Source of the DNA: Candidatus Latescibacterota bacterium
GTDB lineage: Bacteria; JAAXHH01
Assembly: GCA_012270975.1 (NCBI GenBank)
Contig: JAAXHH010000124.1
Location: 62,001-126,000, forward strand
Length of the DNA: 64,000 nt
Direction: 5' to 3'
Position numbers and translations under genes: made by a program. Under the pieces are notes generated by a model. It made no database searches and was not told where the DNA came from. It worked only from the letters and a program-made list of their open reading frames with translations. Positions within the stretch are counted from its first letter, which is position 1. Every line of letters starts with the position of its first letter. This document shows positions 38,993-48,045 of this stretch, piece after piece.

Positions 38993-39955
38993 TTATTTCA
39001 CCACGTTCCGAGGACGGCCTTCCAGAAAGGCGATGACGTTGTTCACCGCCCCTTCGTTGAGCAGTTCGACGCCCTCCGGCGTCATGTCCGCGCAGTGAGG
39101 CGTCAGTACGACATGTTCCATCTCGAGCAGCGGATGGTCCGTGGGTAGCGGCTCCTCCTCGAAGACATCCAGGGCCGCACCGCCCAGTTGCCCCGATCGA
39201 AGCGCTTCCACCAGTGCGTCCGTATCCACCAGGCCGCCCCGGCCGCAATTAATCAGCAACGCACCTGGTTTCATGCTTGCCAGGGATTCACGGTTGATCA
39301 TGTGCCGGCTGTCGTCCGTCAGCATGACGTGCAGCGACACTACGTCTGATCTCTCCAGCAGTTCGTCGAGCCCCACGTAGGTCACCCCGATCCGCCTCGC
39401 CCTTTCATCCGACGGGTTGTATGTCCACGCGATCACGTCCATACCCACGCTTCCCGCCAGCTTCGCCATCTCCGATCCGATGGGGCCCGTTCCGATGACC
39501 CCGAGCGTCTTGCCCCGGAGGTAATAGGCGTCCAGTCGGGGCCACCGCCCGGCTTTCATGGACGCTGTGAAGTACGCCGCTCCTTTAGCAAGGGCGAACA
39601 TCAGGCCGAAGGCGTGCTCCGCGACGACCGGCGCCGTCCGTCCGGGCTGGTTGGAGATGACGATGCCGCACTCCCGCGCCGCAACCAGGTCGAAACTGTC
39701 GACGCCGATCGAGCAAGTCGCGATCATGCGGAGATCGGGCAGCGACCGGAGGACCTCCCCCGGCCACTTCACGAGTCCACGGGAATTGATCATCACCGCC
39801 GCGCCCATGGCCCGTTCGATTTTCTCTTCCGCGGTTTCGGGGCGGTCGGTGTAGAGGACGACTTCACCGTGGGCTTCAAGCCGTTCCAAGTGAGGCGATC
39901 CCTGCATCTGCGGCGGATCATCCCCGGGTATGACGATGCGCAAGCGGTCTGGCAT
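38993..39955 (-). CDS. D-2-hydroxyacid dehydrogenase family protein
   Basis: A 320-residue NAD-dependent dehydrogenase of the SerA/D-lactate family. The dinucleotide motif is GVIGTGPIGSEMAKL. The substrate arginine lies in INCGRGGLVD, the catalytic glutamate in FEEEPLPTDHP and the catalytic histidine in LTPHCADMTPEG. Substrate is uncertain (phosphoglycerate, glyoxylate or another 2-keto acid); there is no ACT regulatory domain, so it is not a standard long SerA. The frame extends to 40000, but the ATG at 39955 has GAGGAA 7 bases upstream. It is divergent from a methyltransferase gene. Confidence 0.88.
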   Translation of the reverse strand: MPDRLRIVIPGDDPPQMQGSPHLERLEAHGEVVLYTDRPETAEEKIERAMGAAVMINSRGLVKWPGEVLRSLPDLRMIATCSIGVDSFDLVAARECGIVISNQPGRTAPVVAEHAFGLMFALAKGAAYFTASMKAGRWPRLDAYYLRGKTLGVIGTGPIGSEMAKLAGSVGMDVIAWTYNPSDERARRIGVTYVGLDELLERSDVVSLHVMLTDDSRHMINRESLASMKPGALLINCGRGGLVDTDALVEALRSGQLGGAALDVFEEEPLPTDHPLLEMEHVVLTPHCADMTPEGVELLNEGAVNNVIAFLEGRPRNVVK

Positions 39956-40020
39956 AGGTGTTCCTCGATCGAGATGTGACTGATGTAAACTAATGGACAA
40001 ACATCAACTGAAGTAAAGTG

Positions 40021-40049
40021 GGGACATTAGCGAAATCAACCGATATAAT
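40021..40049 (+). promoter_or_regulatory. Candidate promoter for the methyltransferase gene
   Basis: GGGACA at 40021-40026, a 17-base spacer, then a consensus TATAAT at 40044-40049. The leader to the GTG at 40177 would be about 120 bases. The -10 is perfect and the -35 keeps only the GACA part. Confidence 0.5.
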
Positions 40050-40176
40050 ACCCATTACATAGTAACGATGGATGGCGCAAAGGGAACCTGCTGCATCCAC
40101 ACCGGTGTGCTGTCACGGACGTAGTGCGTGTACATGCATGCATAGCGTAGGACCTGATATCCCGGGAGGTGATCAC

Positions 40177-40959
40177 GTGTCGGAATATGACAGGACGGAC
40201 GCCGGTATATACGACAATTTTTCGACCGGACTCGACGGCGACGAGGCGTTTTACGTGGAGGAAGCCCTCAAGGCGGGCGGCCCCGTGCTGGAGATCGGTT
40301 GCGGAACCGGCCGGATCATGATCCCGATCGCCGAAGCCGGCGTGCCCATCGTCGGACTCGACCAGGCGCCGGCCATGCTGGAGGTCGCCCGTCGCAAAAT
40401 CGCCGGACTGCCGGAAGAAACGGGACAGCGCATCCGGATCGTCGAGGGCGATATGCGGACGTTCGACCTGGAGCGGCGTTTCCCATTGGCCATCATACCG
40501 TACCGAGCGTTCCTGCACATGATGACCGCCGACGACCAGCGCCGGGCCTTGACATGTATACGCGAACATCTGGCGGACGGGGGCCGGCTGATCTTCAATG
40601 TGTTCGATCCGAGCATCGAGATCATCGCCGCCTACATGCAACCACTCGGCCGTGCGATGTGTCACATGGGTTCTTTCACCCATCCCGAAACGGGACGCCG
40701 CGTCATGGTATCGGGTACGCGCCGCTACGATCCGTTGGAGCAGACCCTCGAGGAACACCGGTTTTTCGAGGAAGTGGACGACGAGGGCCGAGTGCTTTCA
40801 AAGACCGTTACCCCGCTCCATCTTCGATACATCCATCGTTTCGAGATGCAGTACCTCCTCGAAACCTGCGGCTATGAAGTCGAAGCGCTCTATGGGGACT
40901 TTCGTCGCGGCCCCTTTCAGCATGGCAACGAGCAGGTCTGGATGGCCCGGAGAGTCTGA
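40177..40959 (+). CDS. Class I SAM-dependent methyltransferase
   Basis: A 260-residue methyltransferase with the SAM-binding motif I VLEIGCGTGRIMIP, an acidic residue after strand beta2 in IVGLDQAPAMLEVARRK, and motif GDMRTFDL. The C-terminal part (RYIHRFEMQYLLETCGYEVEALYGDF) is the usual substrate cap of the Methyltransf_25/11 families, so a small-molecule substrate is likely. The frame is open back to 40072, but the GTG at 40177 is chosen because GGGAGGTGATC, a near-perfect anti-16S match, lies immediately before it and family similarity starts with it. Confidence 0.85.
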   Translation: MSEYDRTDAGIYDNFSTGLDGDEAFYVEEALKAGGPVLEIGCGTGRIMIPIAEAGVPIVGLDQAPAMLEVARRKIAGLPEETGQRIRIVEGDMRTFDLERRFPLAIIPYRAFLHMMTADDQRRALTCIREHLADGGRLIFNVFDPSIEIIAAYMQPLGRAMCHMGSFTHPETGRRVMVSGTRRYDPLEQTLEEHRFFEEVDDEGRVLSKTVTPLHLRYIHRFEMQYLLETCGYEVEALYGDFRRGPFQHGNEQVWMARRV

Positions 40960-40990
40960 GCGGATCGATGTGGACGGGGAAAGGAAAACT

Positions 40991-41847
40991 ATGAGCCGAC
41001 ATGCCATGCACGAGGCGAATCGCCGGGGCTGGGACGCCATTTCCGCCCAGTGGCAGGCGGGGATTGACGCGAAGGTGGACTGGCGGCAGATACCGGTCAA
41101 TCCGGGTCTCGTACTGGACAACGTCGAGCTCGATTACCTGGGCGACGTGTCCGGCCGGTCCGCCTGCGTGCTGGCAGCGGGGACAACCTGGTGGTCTTCG
41201 CTCTGGCCTCCGCCGGTGCTCGGGTCACCTCCGTGGATATCTCGCAGGCTCAACTGGATATCGCCGCCCTAAGAGCGGATGAACTCGGTCTGTCGATCGC
41301 CTTTCACCGGGCGGATGTGACCGATCTGGGCGGTCTGGACGTACCGGACGTGCAGGACGGCCCGAGCGGACCGGGTGTTCCAGACGGGCCAGGCGGTCCA
41401 GGCGGGCCGCCGGCCGCCGGGTTCGACATCGTATACACGGGCGGCCACGTCGCCGTGTGGGTGTCCGATCTGAAGCGCTATTACGGTGAGGGAATCCGGA
41501 TACTCAAACCCGACGGTCTGTTCATGGTCAACGAATACCATCCCTTTCGCCGGCTTTGGAAACTTTCGCCCGGACCACTGAGGCAGGAATTCAAGTACTT
41601 CGACCATGGTCCCTTTACCTATGACCGGTCGGAGGATTTGACCGAAGGGACTGGACCGACTGGACCGCTCCCGAGTCACGAATTCTACTGGACGGTATCG
41701 GACATGGTCCGTGCGATGCTGGATGGCGGATGCGAACTCATGGCCATCGAGGAGTATGGGGACGGGCGTCAAGACTGGGAGGGCGAGGCGCCGTTGGAGA
41801 AACTGCCGGCGAACCTGCTCCTGGTAGGGCGTAAGAAGCGGGTTTAA
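40991..41847 (+). pseudogene. SAM methyltransferase split by a one-base frameshift
   Basis: The N-terminal part reads from the ATG at 40991 (MSRHAMHEANRRGWDAISAQ) and the rest in another frame (SAGARVTSVDISQAQLDIA onward). The break is at 41173-41174: the SAM motif should read VLGSGDNLVVFALA, and adding a single G there restores it exactly, giving about 285 residues. The C-terminal half also has an insertion rich in Gly and Pro (codons 41340-41420) where relatives have a few residues. It is in the same family as the gene at 48046-48867. This is either a true pseudogene or a sequencing/assembly error in a G run; the rest of the gene is well preserved. It follows the previous gene by 31 bases. 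Confidence 0.75.
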
Positions 41848-41887
41848 GAAGATCGAGTATTAAATTGCTGGTAATTCTCAAATCGAC

Positions 41888-42662
41888 TCATTGGCAGGCG
41901 CCTTCGGTTCGACCAGTTGGTCTATGCTCCGAGTGGATTGGCGTGCAGTTGACCAGTGTCGTGACGGAACGACCATCAGGTACCGAGAGCACCACCTCCT
42001 CGGCCCCGACCGTCTCGGAGTGGTTCAGCACCTGTGCCAGAGGCAACTTATCCATTGCGATCTCGCGCCCGTCGGCGCATTTCAATGTGACTTGTTCCAT
42101 GCAAACCTTCGGCGGGCTTCCCGGCATGCGCAGGCCCTCCACGATCCGTTTCGCCACCTTATTGATCGACATGAGCCGTCCCGTCCCGCCTTCGAAGACC
42201 AGGATGCCCTTCGGAGAGGTCTCGACCAGAACCTCCAGGTCGGCCCGGGCGCACTACTCGGTCTGGTATGTACGGGCATTGGCTATGGCCGTCGAAGCTT
42301 GGGAGGCGAACAGTGCTAGGATCACCTCGTCTTCGCTCATAAACTCCTCTCCGCCAATCTTCTCGACGAGATACAAGTTGCCGAAGTGCTTGCCGTGATG
42401 GCGTATCGGTGTGCCCAGGAATGAGCCGGATGGACAGCGGTCCAGGGCGAAGTCGAGTAATTTCGCGTAGGCGCGCGCATCCGTCAGTCTCAGCACGCCC
42501 GTGAGGTCCGCGGAAGTGATTGAAGAGCCTGGGCCCGTCGGACCAGCCGGCCAGTTGGCGGTGTTCCGCGTCGGTGAAACCGGTGGTGAGGAAGTCACGG
42601 GGCTGTCCGGATTCGTAGATGGTAACGATGCCGCCGTGACGTGCCTCGATCTCGTTTACTAG
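41888..42662 (-). pseudogene. Decayed GAF-PAS sensor (histidine kinase-type) fragment
   Basis: On the minus strand from about 42662, a GAF domain (HFGNLYLVEKIGGEEF, then LALFASQASTAIANARTY) leads into a PAS-type domain (ADLEVLVETSPKGILVFEGG, then VPDGRSVTTLVNCTPIHSE). This order is common in sensor histidine kinases of soil bacteria. Three lesions are visible: a one-base shift near 42508, an in-frame TAG at 42254-42256 between the two domains, and loss of everything after the PAS core, so no kinase domain remains. The start is also missing. The reading frame is otherwise kept across the stop, which suggests recent inactivation. Confidence 0.8.
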
Positions 42663-43090
42663 TCTTTACGCTTCGAAGATCCATCCTTTCCGTGATCTTT
42701 TTGATCTCCGTGATTTCCGTGATCGTTGTCCGTGACCCTTGCGGCATGCGGCGCGCCCGCAGCCGGTGATTCAATACGCCACGGCAGAAATTCGCGCAAT
42801 ATTCTTTTTATAGTAATGATAATTCGCACATAATTCACTTTATATACTGTATCTTAAAAGTACTCCGTAAAACGACCGCTTCAAACTAATACGCCGGGTC
42901 GGATTATACCGGTTTTACCTTAACTGCCGTTATCTAGTACTTAACTGGATGATCCGATTTTGGGTGCACTAAAGGGCTGCGTGATACGGAAGTTGTAAGG
43001 ATAACGCGCAGCAGATCGGGAGTAATTCAACTGGACGTGGATTGTCACTCTGTCCGAACGTCGGAGCCGGCAATCACTGGGAGGGACACG
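42663..43090. other. AT-rich non-coding stretch before the ankyrin gene
   Basis: About 430 bases with no credible gene. It begins with several near-repeats of TCCGTGAT(C) between about 42690 and 42742, then becomes markedly AT-richer (about 42800-42960) than the surrounding chromosome. No tRNA or integrase remnant was recognised. It marks the left edge of the ankyrin gene within the accessory region. Confidence 0.6.
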
Positions 43091-44158
43091 ATGAGGTGGC
43101 AACAAACCAGTATCTTGTTAATGGCAGCGGGTCTGCTGTACGCGCCGATCGTCAGCACGCAAACCTTGCCCGGCTGCGAGAAGTGGAACACAGAAGAATT
43201 CTTCAGTACAGCGACGGTCGCTGAAGTCAACACTTGCTTAACGGCCGGTGCGGACTTGGGGGCATTTTCGGCATGGGGTTACACGCCGCTGCATTTGGCG
43301 GCCTTAGTTAGTGAGAACCTGGCGATACTGGAAATCCTTCTCACTGCCGGTGCAGAACTAGACGAGCGCGATGAGCGGGGCAACACGCTGCTGCATTCGG
43401 CGGTGGCGTACCATGGGAACTTAGCGATACTGGAATTCCTTCTCGCTGCCGGGTTGGAAGTAGACGACACGCGCAATAAGTACAGCGACACGCTGCTGCA
43501 TACTGCGGCCTCGTTTAATGGTAACCCGGCGACATTCGAATTCCTTCTTGCTGCCGGGTTGGTAGTAGACGCGCGCAATGAGTTCGACTCGACGCCGCTG
43601 CATTATGCGGCCAAAACTAATCAGAACCTGGCGATACTGGAAGTCCTTCTCGCTGCCGGGGAGGAAGTAGACGCGCGCGATGAGTTAGGCCGCACGCCGC
43701 TGCATTGGGCGGCCGAAGATAACATGAACCCGGCGATACTGGAAGCCCTTCTCGCTGCCGGGGCGGACTTGTTGGCGCGGGATATAGATAGCAAGACCGC
43801 GCTTCACCATGCGGTGAGTCGCATTGAATTAAGTTCCTCCGTTATCGAATCAAGTACCTCCGTTATCGAATTCCTGTTGGCGGCTGGAGCAGACATGACG
43901 GCGCGGGACGAAGACGGGAACACTCCACTGCATGCCGCCGCCGCTGCTTGGCTGAATCGGACCGCTTATTTTTCACCGGAGGACTACATCGACATTGACG
44001 AATGTCACAATGGCTATGCCATCTTACTGCTCCTGGACGCCGGTGCTGACGCGACGGCGCGAAACGCGGCGGGACTGACGCCCTGGCACGTCGCGGAAGA
44101 GAACGAAGCGCTCCATAAATGCGAAGCCTACTTGCGTCTGAACGAAACACGATTCTAA
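43091..44158 (+). CDS. Secreted ankyrin-repeat protein
   Basis: A 355-residue protein with an N-terminal signal peptide (TSILLMAAGLLYAPIVSTQ) followed by a short Cys-containing linker and about eight ankyrin repeats. Each repeat of 33-36 residues shows the pattern TPLHxAA, LxILExLLAAGAxxxARDExG. One repeat carries an insertion with duplicated SSSVIES segments near residues 255-275. Ankyrin repeats bind other proteins; a secreted or periplasmic form may have an envelope or host-interaction role, which is inference only. The ATG at 43091 has GGGAGGGAC upstream and replaces the longer frame from 43037. Base composition is less GC-rich than the core genes, which fits acquired DNA. Confidence 0.85.
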   Translation: MRWQQTSILLMAAGLLYAPIVSTQTLPGCEKWNTEEFFSTATVAEVNTCLTAGADLGAFSAWGYTPLHLAALVSENLAILEILLTAGAELDERDERGNTLLHSAVAYHGNLAILEFLLAAGLEVDDTRNKYSDTLLHTAASFNGNPATFEFLLAAGLVVDARNEFDSTPLHYAAKTNQNLAILEVLLAAGEEVDARDELGRTPLHWAAEDNMNPAILEALLAAGADLLARDIDSKTALHHAVSRIELSSSVIESSTSVIEFLLAAGADMTARDEDGNTPLHAAAAAWLNRTAYFSPEDYIDIDECHNGYAILLLLDAGADATARNAAGLTPWHVAEENEALHKCEAYLRLNETRF

Positions 44159-44224
44159 ACGCCGGTTACGGCTGCGATCTCGCACGGGCAGGGAGTCAGC
44201 CTCGAGTCCCTCCCCTTTCCCCTC

Positions 44225-44412
44225 CGCCGTCCAGAGTACCGAAATCGTCGACGGTCTCGCTGTCAAAGCGCAATCATCAACAGACGCCACCGAGACCATC
44301 ACCACCGTAGCGGGTACCGGGGGGAGCGCAGCTACAGCGGAGACGGAGGACCGGCAGTCGAGGCTGCACTCTATCACGCCCAAGGGCTGGCCGTGGATCG
44401 CGTTGGCAACCT
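44225..44412 (+). pseudogene. NHL-repeat protein fragment
   Basis: On the plus strand, TETITTVAGTG is followed after a two-base disturbance in a G run (near 44320) by YSGDGGPAVEAALYHAQGLA and VDRVGNL, which together make one NHL repeat (consensus TVAGTG..GYSGDGGPA..A.L..P.GVAVD..GN). The sequence stops abruptly at about 44412, where a remnant of a minus-strand methyltransferase begins. Both ends are missing, so this is a fragment left by rearrangement. Confidence 0.65.
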
Positions 44413-45414
44413 CCAGACCTCCCGAGGGAATGCGTGTATAGGTCCGTCCGAACTCGAGGCTCAGCCAGTTGTTCATGAGGTAATCCATCATCCAGAGCGC
44501 CGTCTCGGCGATGCGTGCGGAGAATTTCCCCAGCTCGATGCCGTAGAACTGGTCCACGTTGACCACGGAAAGCCACTCCACGTCCAGCGCTTCCTGCCCG
44601 CTGGCGCCGGTTGACTCCCGGATCTCCCGCATCACGTCGATTTCAAGCAGACGCAGTTCCCGGTACGCGATGATTAGAAATTTCCGCATCCGCAGGCCGG
44701 GTCGAAGAACCTCGAGTTGCCCAGCCTGCGCTGGAACCGTCGGAGTTCGTGGATACGCCTGCTGTCCCTGCGGACCTTCAGCCGCTCGAACTCCTCGCGC
44801 AGGTCGTCCATGAACAACGGTTCGATTACTTTGAGAATGTTCTGCTCGGTGGTGTAGTGCGCCCCTGGGCTCTGCGCTCGACCGGATCCATGACCGATTG
44901 GAACAAAGCCCCGAAGATTGCCGGAGATATGTCCGACCAGTTGAAGTTGCATGCTTCCAGCACCAGGCGCCGCATGGCGGCATCGAAGGCGGGTATACGG
45001 AGCGTCCCTTCGAAGAGCCTGCCGTTCACGAAGGGGAACCGCGCGAGGTCCTCGTCCCGTTTCGAAATGCGCTCGCCTTCTGGTGTATCAAGCACCTGGA
45101 ACAGTTCGGTCAGCAACGCGCCAAGGTTGGAGCCGTCCTCGCTCGTCCGCGTCTCGATGAAGTCACTGAACTGATCGCGCGTTTCGAAGATGCCGGTGTC
45201 GGCGGCGAAGAGGCAGAAGACAATCCGCACGAGAAACCGTTCGAGATCCTGCCCTGTGTATCCGACTGAATCAAGCGCATCGTGCAGCTTTCCAACCAGT
45301 TCGGCCGCCTTGATGTTGACAGGATCCCTGGTCCCGAAAGGTCTTACGCTGCACGCCCATGATGAAGCCGAAGGCCTCGGCGCGTGTTCTTACCTCGTTC
45401 CATGAAAGGCGCAT
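44413..45414 (-). pseudogene. MmeI-like (type IIL) restriction-modification methyltransferase remnant
   Basis: The N-terminus MRLSWNEVRTRAEAF starts at the ATG at 45414 but jumps straight to FGFIMGVQRKTFRDQ, a segment that in intact relatives lies several hundred residues later, so the nuclease/N-terminal part has been deleted in place. After that come VNIKAAELVGKLHDALDS, CLFAADTGIF, the adenine-methyltransferase motif region FFDPACGCGNF and FYGIELGKFSARIAETALWM. At least three one-base shifts break the frame: near 45328, at 44870-44873 (missing G before GAHYTT) and near 44677 (missing C after GNF). The target-recognition C-terminus is absent beyond about 44430. Confidence 0.8.
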
Positions 45415-45527
45415 CAGGTTGTCTCTTTCCTTGTAAAGCGCATCAAATTACCTTGTTCGATTTTTTGGTGCGTTATGTTAGCTCGATACTTACGAGGCCC
45501 TCGCGGACGGTTTCATTTGCCCTCAGC

Positions 45528-46163
45528 TTACCAGGACCTGAGTGCCTTCTTCAACAGCTTGCCCCAGACTCGGTCGTAAGGATGGACTTCGTGGACGCGC
45601 TCGTCACCGCGATAGACGGGTCGTCCCTCGTTGGCCCAAGCGAAGATCGATCCTTCCAGGTTGTAGACTTTCTCGAACCCTCTCGTCTGCAGTAAACCGG
45701 CCATCTCCGACGATCGGTAGCCCACGGAACAGTAGAGCACGACGGACCGGTCCTGAGATACGCCTTCAAGCGCCTCAAGTGCCTCTTTCTCAGACGGGGC
45801 GGAAACGGCACCCTTCAGGTGGCTGACCTCGTATTCATCCTTCTCCCGCACGTCGAGGAGCAGTGGACGCTCCAGCTGTGACTGTCCCGCCTCCGACTGC
45901 CCCGGTTCATCCAGCCAGGACTGCAGCTTGTCGGTGGAAAGCTGGGCGACCGCCGGAAACTTCGCGCGGATCATCTTCAGCGTCGTTAACCAGAACATGG
46001 TGTTATCCTCGGTGTCATCCTGCGCAGCGATGGCTGGTACGGAAAGAGCGTCAATGGGTATGAACGCCGTGTAGACTACACAGACCGCGCAGACCACGCA
46101 GACCATCAGGCGCACGATGCAAAGGAAGACCTGCTTCGACCCTGATTGCCCGCCCCGGCGCAT
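45528..46163 (-). CDS. Secreted rhodanese-like sulfurtransferase domain protein
   Basis: A 211-residue protein. The N-terminus is a Cys-rich hydrophobic signal or anchor (RLMVCVVCAVCVVYTAF) ending in a possible cleavage site AIAAQ. The rhodanese domain (residues about 75-185) has the LLLDVREKDEYEVSHLKGA motif and active-site loop YCSVGYRSS with the catalytic Cys, followed by VYNLEGSIFAWANEGRPV. Rhodaneses carry sulfane sulfur; an extracytoplasmic one could handle thiosulfate or cyanide. I chose the ATG at 46163: AGAGGAG lies 7 bases upstream and it follows directly on the stop of the DUF4143 ATPase gene. Confidence 0.8.
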   Translation of the reverse strand: MRRGGQSGSKQVFLCIVRLMVCVVCAVCVVYTAFIPIDALSVPAIAAQDDTEDNTMFWLTTLKMIRAKFPAVAQLSTDKLQSWLDEPGQSEAGQSQLERPLLLDVREKDEYEVSHLKGAVSAPSEKEALEALEGVSQDRSVVLYCSVGYRSSEMAGLLQTRGFEKVYNLEGSIFAWANEGRPVYRGDERVHEVHPYDRVWGKLLKKALRSW

Positions 46164-46164
46164 T

Positions 46165-47349
46165 TTAAAACTCCTCTTTCCAGAAATTCGCTTCGTGAAG
46201 TCCGCTCCACGGTACCAGCCACCCCGGCGTACGATGTTGGAACTGTTCGCCACCGTAGACCACGGCCATGGAATCCGGGCGGGTTGACCGGGCGATATGT
46301 TTCTGGACCCTTTGCGCCCCGGCGAACGGATTCGGCGATACCGTTTCGCCCGACTTTGCCTCGACGAGCGTACGATGAGAAGGTTGTTCGACAATGAGAT
46401 CGACCTCGGCGCCATTGCGGTCGCGATAGAAACTGAGCCTCGGCGACTCGCCGCGGTTAAGCCTGTGTTTCGTGATTTCCGAGACAACCCAGGTTTCGAA
46501 GACGGACCCTCGCAACGGGTGGCTTCGCAGTTGATCGGGCGTACGAATTCCCAGAAGCCAACAGGCCAGACCCGTATCGTAGAAGTGCAGTTTGGGCATC
46601 TTGACAAGTCGCTTTCGCAGATTCGAGTGGAATGCCGGCAGACGAAAAACGAGAAAACTGGTCTCGAGTATGCTGAGCCACGCCCTGGCTGTTGGTTGCG
46701 ATACGCCGCAGTCGTTGGCCAGTGACGAGTAGTTGAGCAGTTGCGCCGTTCTTCCCGCGCAGAGCTCCACGAACCGTTGGAACGTCGTCAGATCCCCTAC
46801 GTTGTTAATGGAGCGCACGTCGCGCTCGATGTACGTGGCGACATAGGACCTGAACCAATCCGCCGGTTCCAGTCCGCGATCGAAAACTCGGGGATACGTC
46901 CCGGCGAGCAGCGTCTCTTCGAGCGTAGCAGGGTACCGGTCAAAACGTACGACCTCACTGCGGCTCAAGGGAAGCAGATGATGCACGGCCGTCCTGCCTG
47001 CAAGCGACTGGCTGACCGATTCGAGCAAAGACAGGTTTTGCGATCCCGTTAGGATCCAGCGGCCGGGCGCTGGCTCTTCGTCGATAATGACCTGCAAATA
47101 GGACAGCAAGTCAGGGACGCGCTGCACCTCGTCGATGATCGCGCCTCCAGCGAACTGAGCCAGGAACCCCCGGGGATCGTCCCTTGCAAAAGAGCGTACG
47201 TCTGTCGCTTCGAGGGTTGCGTAGGGATGACTGGGAAACAGTGCTCGACACAGTGTGGTCTTGCCGCTTTGCCGGGGTCCGGTAAGCGTAATCGCAGGGA
47301 ACTGGCGTGCTGCGTCCTTCAATTCCTCGGCAAGGTCTCGTTTGATCAT
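46165..47349 (-). CDS. AAA ATPase with DUF4143 domain
   Basis: A 394-residue protein of the AAA_14/DUF4143 family. The Walker A motif is LTGPRQSGKTTL near residues 26-37, the Walker B-type GGAIIDEVQRVPDLL and a sensor region WILTGSQN follow, and the C-terminal DUF4143 domain has FETWVVSEITKH and a PD-(D/E)xK-like core EVDLIVE then TLVEAKSG. This family is common in mobile and accessory DNA; its role is not established. A TTG at 47358 and this ATG are both possible starts. It is transcribed toward the rhodanese gene, 1 base apart. Confidence 0.88.
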   Translation of the reverse strand: MIKRDLAEELKDAARQFPAITLTGPRQSGKTTLCRALFPSHPYATLEATDVRSFARDDPRGFLAQFAGGAIIDEVQRVPDLLSYLQVIIDEEPAPGRWILTGSQNLSLLESVSQSLAGRTAVHHLLPLSRSEVVRFDRYPATLEETLLAGTYPRVFDRGLEPADWFRSYVATYIERDVRSINNVGDLTTFQRFVELCAGRTAQLLNYSSLANDCGVSQPTARAWLSILETSFLVFRLPAFHSNLRKRLVKMPKLHFYDTGLACWLLGIRTPDQLRSHPLRGSVFETWVVSEITKHRLNRGESPRLSFYRDRNGAEVDLIVEQPSHRTLVEAKSGETVSPNPFAGAQRVQKHIARSTRPDSMAVVYGGEQFQHRTPGWLVPWSGLHEANFWKEEF

Positions 47350-47399
47350 AGACTGCAATTTAGACCTTGAATCAGGCTAAATCAATATTTGATTTTTAA

Positions 47400-47978
47400 T
47401 TAGCCTAGAAACGCGTCGATTTCCGACGGTGACCGCAGGTGAATGAATCTCACATGCTTCCAGGCGGGATCCTCCATCAGCGCGCACATGCGCCTGCGCT
47501 TTCTCGCCTGCTGAGTGATGACCCACCACAAGAGCGAATCTTCCCGGTTCCATACCTTGAGGTTGGGCCAGAATCGCTCGTAGTTCGTTCCCCAGAGTAA
47601 CTCCTTCGACCGCCAGCGCTTCCAGCTCCGAATCAGCACGCGCCAGATAAGCTGGTATCTCGGCAGGTCCAGCCAGATGACCGTTTCCACCCTGGGCCAG
47701 AAAGTCCGTATCGAAAAGCCCATATACGAACCCGATACCACCCAGCCGTCTCCCGACGTCGCGTCGAAGATTCGCCGTTCCAGCTCTTCGGGAGCCTTTT
47801 CGGCCAGGCTGACCCATCCCGGTTCCCAATTGAGGGCGTCCAATTCCACGTGGGAGACGTCAAGCGCAGTGGCAATCCGTCGGGCCAGAGTGCTTTTTCC
47901 CGAACAACTGTTGCCGGTGACGTGGATCCTGCTCCCAAGGGGGACGCCGCGAAAATTCGCTCGAGAGCCAATGGCCAT
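47400..47978 (-). CDS. P-loop NTPase, adenylate kinase/topology-modulation-like
   Basis: A 192-residue P-loop protein resembling the family annotated as adenylate kinases or DNA topology modulation proteins (FlaR). Walker A is VTGNSCSGKSTLARRIA. The nucleoside-kinase-like segments HVELDALNWEPGW and VVSGSYMGFSIRTFWPRVETVIWLD follow. The C-terminus has basic, Arg/Lys-rich helices (ARKRRRM). The frame extends to 48206 inside the neighbouring methyltransferase gene region; the ATG at 47978 is chosen because the core begins shortly after it. Real substrate unknown. Confidence 0.75.
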   Translation of the reverse strand: MAIGSRANFRGVPLGSRIHVTGNSCSGKSTLARRIATALDVSHVELDALNWEPGWVSLAEKAPEELERRIFDATSGDGWVVSGSYMGFSIRTFWPRVETVIWLDLPRYQLIWRVLIRSWKRWRSKELLWGTNYERFWPNLKVWNREDSLLWWVITQQARKRRRMCALMEDPAWKHVRFIHLRSPSEIDAFLG

Positions 47979-48045
47979 TACAGTCCCTGGGTGAGTGAGG
48001 GATGAGTTTTTTCCGTTCGTCGGACCTGACGAAACTGCCCTGGAA

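Noticed and set aside
42690..42742. TCCGTGAT near-repeats as a possible CRISPR or integrase site
   Set aside because: The units are irregular, unspaced and only 8-9 bases long, so they do not form an array.
44024..44983. 319-residue minus-strand frame over the ankyrin end and the methyltransferase remnant
   Set aside because: Only the middle carries real methyltransferase sequence; the ends are antisense to the ankyrin gene and to another frame, so it is covered by the pseudogene entry.
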